Below, piece by piece: positions 37,393 through 41,449 of a stretch of DNA of 41,449 bases. Source of the stretch: Prochlorococcus sp. AG-363-O16 (GTDB lineage: Bacteria > Cyanobacteriota > Cyanobacteriia > PCC-6307 > Cyanobiaceae); NCBI GenBank assembly GCA_003280095.1, contig QCGA01000012.1:1-41449 (forward strand), given 5' to 3'. The notes below the pieces were generated by a model. That model was not told where the DNA came from. It searched no databases and was given only the letters and a program-made list of their open reading frames with translations. The position numbers and the translations under genes are program-made. The number at the start of each line of letters is the position of its first letter. The first letter of the stretch is position 1.

Positions 37393-37899
37393 TTCTCTAG
37401 CCTTGAATGTTCAATAAAACTAAATTCATAGCAATAAATGCCTCCTGAATTCATAGCCCCATTTTTCAAAGTTTAGTATACCATGAAAAATCATCATCAA
37501 TTATTCTAATTCCTAAGAAATATAATTTTTGCATTCTTTTCTCCTAAAACCAAGATAATTAACTGGTTAGATAGATAGTCGATATAAAAATTTTAGCTCA
37601 AGCATTTAGATCATTGCTCGATAAAGTATTTAAAGATTAACTGATAAAAAGGATATGGGGTCTCTCTAATCCCCTCCTAGACAAAAGGTCGAAGTCTTGT
37701 AATCGGCATTAATGCGCACCTTTTGGATGTTTAATACAAACCTTTTATAGAAGTTAATTATAGCAAGGCACTTAGAACGCAAAAAAGAAAGGATAGATAT
37801 CCCAGGATTATCACACTTTCTTTGGACCTGGAAAGTTAAGAAAATTGATCCGACCAATTTACCCAATTAACATTCAATTGTTCTTGATAGAGATGATGA
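37393..37899. other. 507-base AT-rich intergenic region
   Basis: Between the divergent formyltransferase and ycf66. No convincing coding frame; a 66-codon frame reading left at 37666-37866 starts at TTG and has no recognisable sequence. Contains the right copy of the direct repeat (37703-37719), and a small hairpin GGGG-CCCC near 37657-37674. Probably holds promoters of both flanking genes. Confidence 0.5.
37703..37719 (+). repeat. Degenerate direct repeat, right copy
   Basis: TCGGCATTAATGCGCAC, partner of the copy at 36428-36444 (two differences), 1275 bases apart in the same orientation around the formyltransferase gene. Confidence 0.45.
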
Positions 37900-38244
37900 A
37901 TGGTTAACGCCTCCTTAAATTGGGCTTCCATTGCTGGACTAGTTTTAGCCTTATTAGGTTTGGTTTCTATTCCTATATCAATTGGAAATATATACTTTCT
38001 ACTTAATCGTAGAGCTGATAATACATCTCAGATCATTCTTCTTTCTCTCTATAAAATAATTTTAGGGATATTGAGAACAGGAGGGTTTTTACTGGCAGGA
38101 GGTATTCTCTTTTTCCAAGGATGGAGATTAGATCCTATTCTCCAATTCGGACAGTTTTTAATCGTATCTCTACTAATTCTAGAATCAGCAGGAACAATTT
38201 TTTCTGATTTCATTTATTGGAACAAGCGTAAATCAAATAAATGA
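37900..38244 (+). CDS. ycf66: Ycf66-family membrane protein
   Basis: 114-residue protein with the Ycf66 hallmark FFQGWRLDPILQFGQFL (71-87) and the family opening MVN-x-x-LNWASI. Three predicted membrane spans (about 12-34, 47-72 and 83-103). Ycf66 is found in cyanobacteria and some plastids; its function is unknown. This copy is shorter than many cyanobacterial ones, lacking a long C-terminal extension. Convergent with the DUF3172 gene, 17 bases between stops. It marks the return to core genome after the accessory region. Confidence 0.9.
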   Translation: MVNASLNWASIAGLVLALLGLVSIPISIGNIYFLLNRRADNTSQIILLSLYKIILGILRTGGFLLAGGILFFQGWRLDPILQFGQFLIVSLLILESAGTIFSDFIYWNKRKSNK

Positions 38245-38261
38245 ATCGATTGAAAACAAAT

Positions 38262-38786
38262 TTAGAACTGAATAGCTTCTTGATTTATTCCTAGTGAATC
38301 GTTTTGAGAGTTCTTATTGATGAACTTATTCTCATTAATATCCGCCTGATAAACACATTTGACGACTGGATTATCTCGGATTGATCCAATATAAGCGAAA
38401 GTATTCATTCTTTGCTTACATTCGCGCACGTCATCATTAGTAATTGCCCCTTGCTTTTGGAGGACAGTCCAATTCTCTCTTCGAATGACACATCCTGGCT
38501 GCAAGGCTGGTTGAGTGACGAAACTTGTCGATGGGTTGAGAGTTGTATACATCTCAACGTCAATTACAAATGCACTTGCTCCCCATTGTCTGCAAAATTC
38601 AGGGTCAGGAACTGCCATATCTAATTGCTGCTGACTGGCAATGTTTCCTTGACCTCCTTGTGTGGTACGAGTTACTGCACTACCAATACCAGTGCCAATC
38701 ACTAACCCAATAGCACCAGACACCAGAGATACGAAAGTTCCTGTTATCAATAGAACCGTTAATGAAACTTGGTTTCCTGAATTCAT
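38262..38786 (-). CDS. DUF3172 family protein
   Basis: Cyanobacterial family of unknown function. The start at ATG 38786 (MNSGNQVSLTVLL..., 174 residues) is preferred to one at 38834, because the longer form adds a second poorly supported hydrophobic piece. One membrane span (about 7-36, LTVLLITGTFVSLVSGAIGLVIGTGIGSAV) is followed by a soluble domain with PDPEFCRQWGASAFV, TLNPSTSFVTQP, PGCVIRRENW, VRECKQRMNTFAYIG and VKCVYQ; the Cys residues near FC, GC, EC and KC are characteristic. It is located at the membrane with the domain on one face; no function is known. Confidence 0.85.
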   Translation of the reverse strand: MNSGNQVSLTVLLITGTFVSLVSGAIGLVIGTGIGSAVTRTTQGGQGNIASQQQLDMAVPDPEFCRQWGASAFVIDVEMYTTLNPSTSFVTQPALQPGCVIRRENWTVLQKQGAITNDDVRECKQRMNTFAYIGSIRDNPVVKCVYQADINENKFINKNSQNDSLGINQEAIQF

Positions 38787-38964
38787 AACAACTACAGCAA
38801 TAGTCCAAATTGATCGAACAAAGAGAATAGTCAAGGTGAAAATATTTAAATGTTTATAAAAAGAAGGTTAGTAATACAATCACACTTTTATCACATTTCA
38901 AAAGGTGTGTATAAAAAAATAGGCGGCTATTTATTCATACCAGTCAATTTCGATTATTACATTT

Positions 38965-40206
38965 TTAAGTTGTGTAATCGCTATTAATTCGAACATATTC
39001 ATCTGACAAATCACAACCCCAAGCAACACCAACCCCTTGACCATCACCTATTACAAGGCGAATCTCGATTTTGTCATCAACCAGATATGTTCCCTGAAAA
39101 CGAGATCGCATATATTGCACAATTGACTCGCGATTAAAAGGCAGAATTTCACCTCCTTGCAATAGCTGATAAGGGCCGAACCAAAGAGCTAAATGATTTG
39201 GATCAAATGCAACACCTGCGCGTGCTGCCGCTGCAACAATTCTGCCCCAATTAGGGTCACAACCATTGACTGCCGTCTTGACTAATGAAGAAGCACAAAT
39301 AGTTCGAGCTATTAAACGTGCACACGAATCACTAAAAGGACCTTGGACTTCAACCTGCAGCAGGCAGTTTGCACCTTCACCATCTCTCGCTATGGCCATA
39401 GCAAGCTGTTGAGCCAAAATCAGCAAACCAACCTCTAAAGCAGCGAATTGCTCCTCAGGCAAAGATTTACCAGCAGCCATTGCAAGTACTGCATCATTTG
39501 TACTCGTATCACCATCCACTGTGATTGAGTTGAAAGACTGATCCACGACTCTTTGAATCATTTCTTGCCAGATGTCTCGAGGTACAGCCGCATCACAAGA
39601 AATGAATCCAAGCATCGTTGCCATATCTGGATGAATCATTCCAGAGCCTTTAGCCACTCCTCCTAATCGGACCAATCGCCCCCCTAAATTTGCTTCCAAA
39701 GCGAACTGCTTCTTTTTTAAATCTGTAGTCAATATTGCCTCTGCCATTGCTCCACCCCCATTATCAGAAAGAGCAGCAACCAAGGGATTTATTCCCTCCA
39801 GCAAACGCTTCATTGGGATAGGTTCTCCTATGACCCCTGTAGAGCAAATCAAAACTTGCTCTGAAGATAGGCTCAATCGCTCTGCGACAGCCTGTGTTGC
39901 CTGCAAACTATCAACAGCTCCTTGTTCCCCTGTACAGGCATTCGCCTGACCAGAATTAATTAAAACTGCTCGAATTGATCCTAAATTGGCATCTAAACGC
40001 TCTATAGATAAACGAACACAAGCTGCTCTAACCAAAGATTTCGTAAAACTACCCGCGCAAACTGTCCCTTCTGGAGCAAGAATTAAAGCTAGATCTGGTT
40101 TTGAAGACGGTTTCAAGCCAGCAGCTATTCCAGCAGCCTGAAACCCTTTTGAGGCAGTAAAGCCTCCAGGAATAGAACACCAAACAGACTTATCCAAAGT
40201 GCTCAA
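38965..40206 (-). CDS. argJ: Glutamate N-acetyltransferase / amino-acid acetyltransferase
   Basis: Transfers acetyl from N-acetylornithine to glutamate (and possibly from acetyl-CoA) in the cyclic arginine pathway. The 413-residue precursor cleaves itself between Ala and Thr: the site is HPDMATMLG with the catalytic T197. Other motifs: NSGQANACTG near 84-93, CSTGVIGEPI, TVDGDTSTNDAVLA and NGCDPNWGRIVAAAARAG. The N-terminus is in the expected place. It is divergent from coaE with only 27 bases between the two start codons. Confidence 0.97.
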   Translation of the reverse strand: MSTLDKSVWCSIPGGFTASKGFQAAGIAAGLKPSSKPDLALILAPEGTVCAGSFTKSLVRAACVRLSIERLDANLGSIRAVLINSGQANACTGEQGAVDSLQATQAVAERLSLSSEQVLICSTGVIGEPIPMKRLLEGINPLVAALSDNGGGAMAEAILTTDLKKKQFALEANLGGRLVRLGGVAKGSGMIHPDMATMLGFISCDAAVPRDIWQEMIQRVVDQSFNSITVDGDTSTNDAVLAMAAGKSLPEEQFAALEVGLLILAQQLAMAIARDGEGANCLLQVEVQGPFSDSCARLIARTICASSLVKTAVNGCDPNWGRIVAAAARAGVAFDPNHLALWFGPYQLLQGGEILPFNRESIVQYMRSRFQGTYLVDDKIEIRLVIGDGQGVGVAWGCDLSDEYVRINSDYTT

Positions 40207-40233
40207 CGCCTTATTAAAGAAACATCAATCATC

Positions 40234-40893
40234 ATGACCTTCGCAAGGAGAAAAGATTTCCAATTAAGTGCAAGTCAAATCCGGTGGAAGGGTTTCCAGC
40301 GACGAATTGGGATCACTGGTGGAATAGCCAGTGGGAAAAGCAGTGTTACTGAGTTCATCTCAAAAGTAAAAAAGTTACCCATACTCGATACCGATGTCTA
40401 TTCAAGAGATGTTTTGGCAGATGGAACAATATCTACAAAAACTGTACTGAAACGTTACGGAGATTCTGTAAGGGCTATTCCTCATGCAGCCATTGATCAA
40501 CTAAACCGTAAAGCTTTGGCTGAAATCATATTTAACGATGCAAAAGAACGCGCTTGGCTTGAAGAATTAGTACACCCTATAATTAGCAAGAGATTAGACG
40601 AAGACCTTGAGAATAATAAAAATCATCCAAACGTCATAATAATAATACCTTTATTATTTGAGACAAAGATGGAAAGTATATGCAGTGAGATATGGCTAGT
40701 TGATTGTCACCCAGAGCAACAAATACAAAGGCTTATGCTACGTGAAAACCTCACAACTCAGGAGGCAAAAATTCGGATTGCGGCACAATGGCCTATAGAG
40801 TTAAAACGACAGCTATCAGATGTGATAATTAAGAATGATGGAGAAGAAAAAGGTTGGTCTAAGCAAGTCAAGTTACTAATTGATAAACTCTAG
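40234..40893 (+). CDS. coaE: Dephospho-CoA kinase
   Basis: Last step of coenzyme A synthesis, phosphorylating dephospho-CoA. The 219-residue protein has the P-loop ITGGIASGKSS at 27-37, PILDTDVYSRDVL near 50-62, EELVHPIISKRL near 110-120, IPLLFETKME, and RLMLRENLTTQEAKIRI near 170-186. About 24 residues precede the P-loop domain; no better start is visible. Its TAG stop overlaps the gatB stop on the other strand in CTAG (40890-40893). Confidence 0.95.
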   Translation: MTFARRKDFQLSASQIRWKGFQRRIGITGGIASGKSSVTEFISKVKKLPILDTDVYSRDVLADGTISTKTVLKRYGDSVRAIPHAAIDQLNRKALAEIIFNDAKERAWLEELVHPIISKRLDEDLENNKNHPNVIIIIPLLFETKMESICSEIWLVDCHPEQQIQRLMLRENLTTQEAKIRIAAQWPIELKRQLSDVIIKNDGEEKGWSKQVKLLIDKL

Positions 40894-41449
40894 CCATGAA
40901 GTTTTTGACTCAATATTTGATTCGCCAACTTGGGATCTACTTTTCCTCCTGTTTGCTTCATTAGCTGACCAACAAAGAAACCACGTAATTTATTTTTACC
41001 TGCGCGAAATGCTTTCACTTCTTCAGGATGTGCTGTCAACAATTCATCCACCATTTTCTGAATTAAACTAGGATCACCAATCATTCCTAGACCTTGCTCC
41101 TCTACAATCTCCCTAGGAGAACCGCCTTTAGATAGTAATTCTGGCAAAATCTCTTTTGCAATCTTTCCACTTATCTTCCCACTATTAATCATTTCTACCA
41201 TTTCAGCTAACATTTGAGGCTTGAAAGGTAACTCCGTGTAATTCAATCTATTAGTCTTTATATAAGCTGCTATATCCCCTGTAATCCAATTAGAAGCTGC
41301 TTTAGGATCGGCACCTTTTGAAACGGCTTCCTCAAAATAAATTGCCATAGACATTTCATCCGTTAAAACACGCGCATCATATGCAGACAGACAAAATTCC
41401 TTTTCATAACGATTCCTCTTTGCCCCAGGCAATTCAGGTAACTCAGCAC
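40890..41449 (-). CDS. gatB: Aspartyl/glutamyl-tRNA amidotransferase subunit B (partial, C-terminal)
   Basis: C-terminal 185 residues of GatB, cut at the right edge. GatCAB amidates misacylated Glu-tRNA-Gln (and Asp-tRNA-Asn). The visible part begins in AELPELPGAKRNRYEKEF and contains the tail domain (GatB/YqeY) with NRLNYTELPFKPQMLAEMVEMINSGKISGKIAKEILPELL, DPSLIQKMVDELL and GKNKLRGFFVGQLMKQTGGKVDPKLANQILSQKL, which bind tRNA. The catalytic and ATP-binding part lies outside. Overlaps the coaE stop by four bases. Confidence 0.96.
   Translation of the reverse strand, partial: AELPELPGAKRNRYEKEFCLSAYDARVLTDEMSMAIYFEEAVSKGADPKAASNWITGDIAAYIKTNRLNYTELPFKPQMLAEMVEMINSGKISGKIAKEILPELLSKGGSPREIVEEQGLGMIGDPSLIQKMVDELLTAHPEEVKAFRAGKNKLRGFFVGQLMKQTGGKVDPKLANQILSQKLHG

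Noticed and set aside
37666-37866. 66-codon frame on the minus strand upstream of ycf66
   Set aside because: Starts at TTG, has no ribosome-binding site, no recognisable sequence and lies in the promoter region of ycf66.

Overview
The window looks like a piece of chromosome from a marine picocyanobacterium, most probably a low-light-adapted Prochlorococcus of intermediate GC or a close relative. Reasons: a Ycf66-family protein and a DUF3172 protein (both cyanobacterial), a ClpB2-type disaggregase, picocyanobacterial-style ribosomal and nusG/secE order, very short intergenic spaces, and a Yfr2-like small RNA next to rplL. This assignment is by recognition of protein families; no search was run. 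GC is visibly higher (about 40-45%) in the housekeeping part and drops towards 30% in the accessory part.

Left part (1-29 kb) is dense, ordinary core genome. Minus strand: an aminotransferase (partial) behind argS, then nadC, mnmE and the bifunctional (p)ppGpp enzyme, with a DUF2062 membrane protein in between on the plus strand. An ATPase-only oligopeptide-type ABC protein follows, then a translationally coupled trio (uspA-like, rbgA, rluD), pgk, a secreted hypothetical, murG, a CobD/HisC-like aminotransferase, pyrD and rnhA. The ribosomal block secE-nusG-rplK-rplA-rplJ-rplL reads leftward and carries a recognisable L10 leader and a clear terminator. Upstream of it are clpB2-gloA, then eno, a UbiB/ABC1 kinase and small hypotheticals. 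Many neighbours overlap by 1-4 bases (argS/hisC, rbgA/rluD, uspA/rbgA, rnhA/pyrD, gloA/clpB), which implies co-translation.

The accessory region (about 29.2-38.2 kb) is AT-rich and loosely packed. It holds two tiny membrane proteins, a radical SAM protein with a SPASM-like cysteine cluster, a PAPS-type sulfotransferase, a gene-free 969-base stretch with C-tracts and a perfect 14-bp hairpin, a histone-H1-like DNA-binding protein, a small tRNA-arm-like RNA fold, a 71-aa membrane peptide, a 2-oxoglutarate/Fe(II) oxygenase, an SAM methyltransferase and a formyltransferase flanked by degenerate direct repeats. Five predicted group-transfer or oxidation enzymes (radical, sulfo, hydroxyl, methyl, formyl) in about 7.5 kb suggest a tailoring island acting on a surface glycan, lipid or peptide; that is inference.

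The right end returns to core genes: ycf66, DUF3172, argJ, coaE and the C-terminus of gatB. No tRNA, rRNA, CRISPR array, transposase or integrase was recognised.
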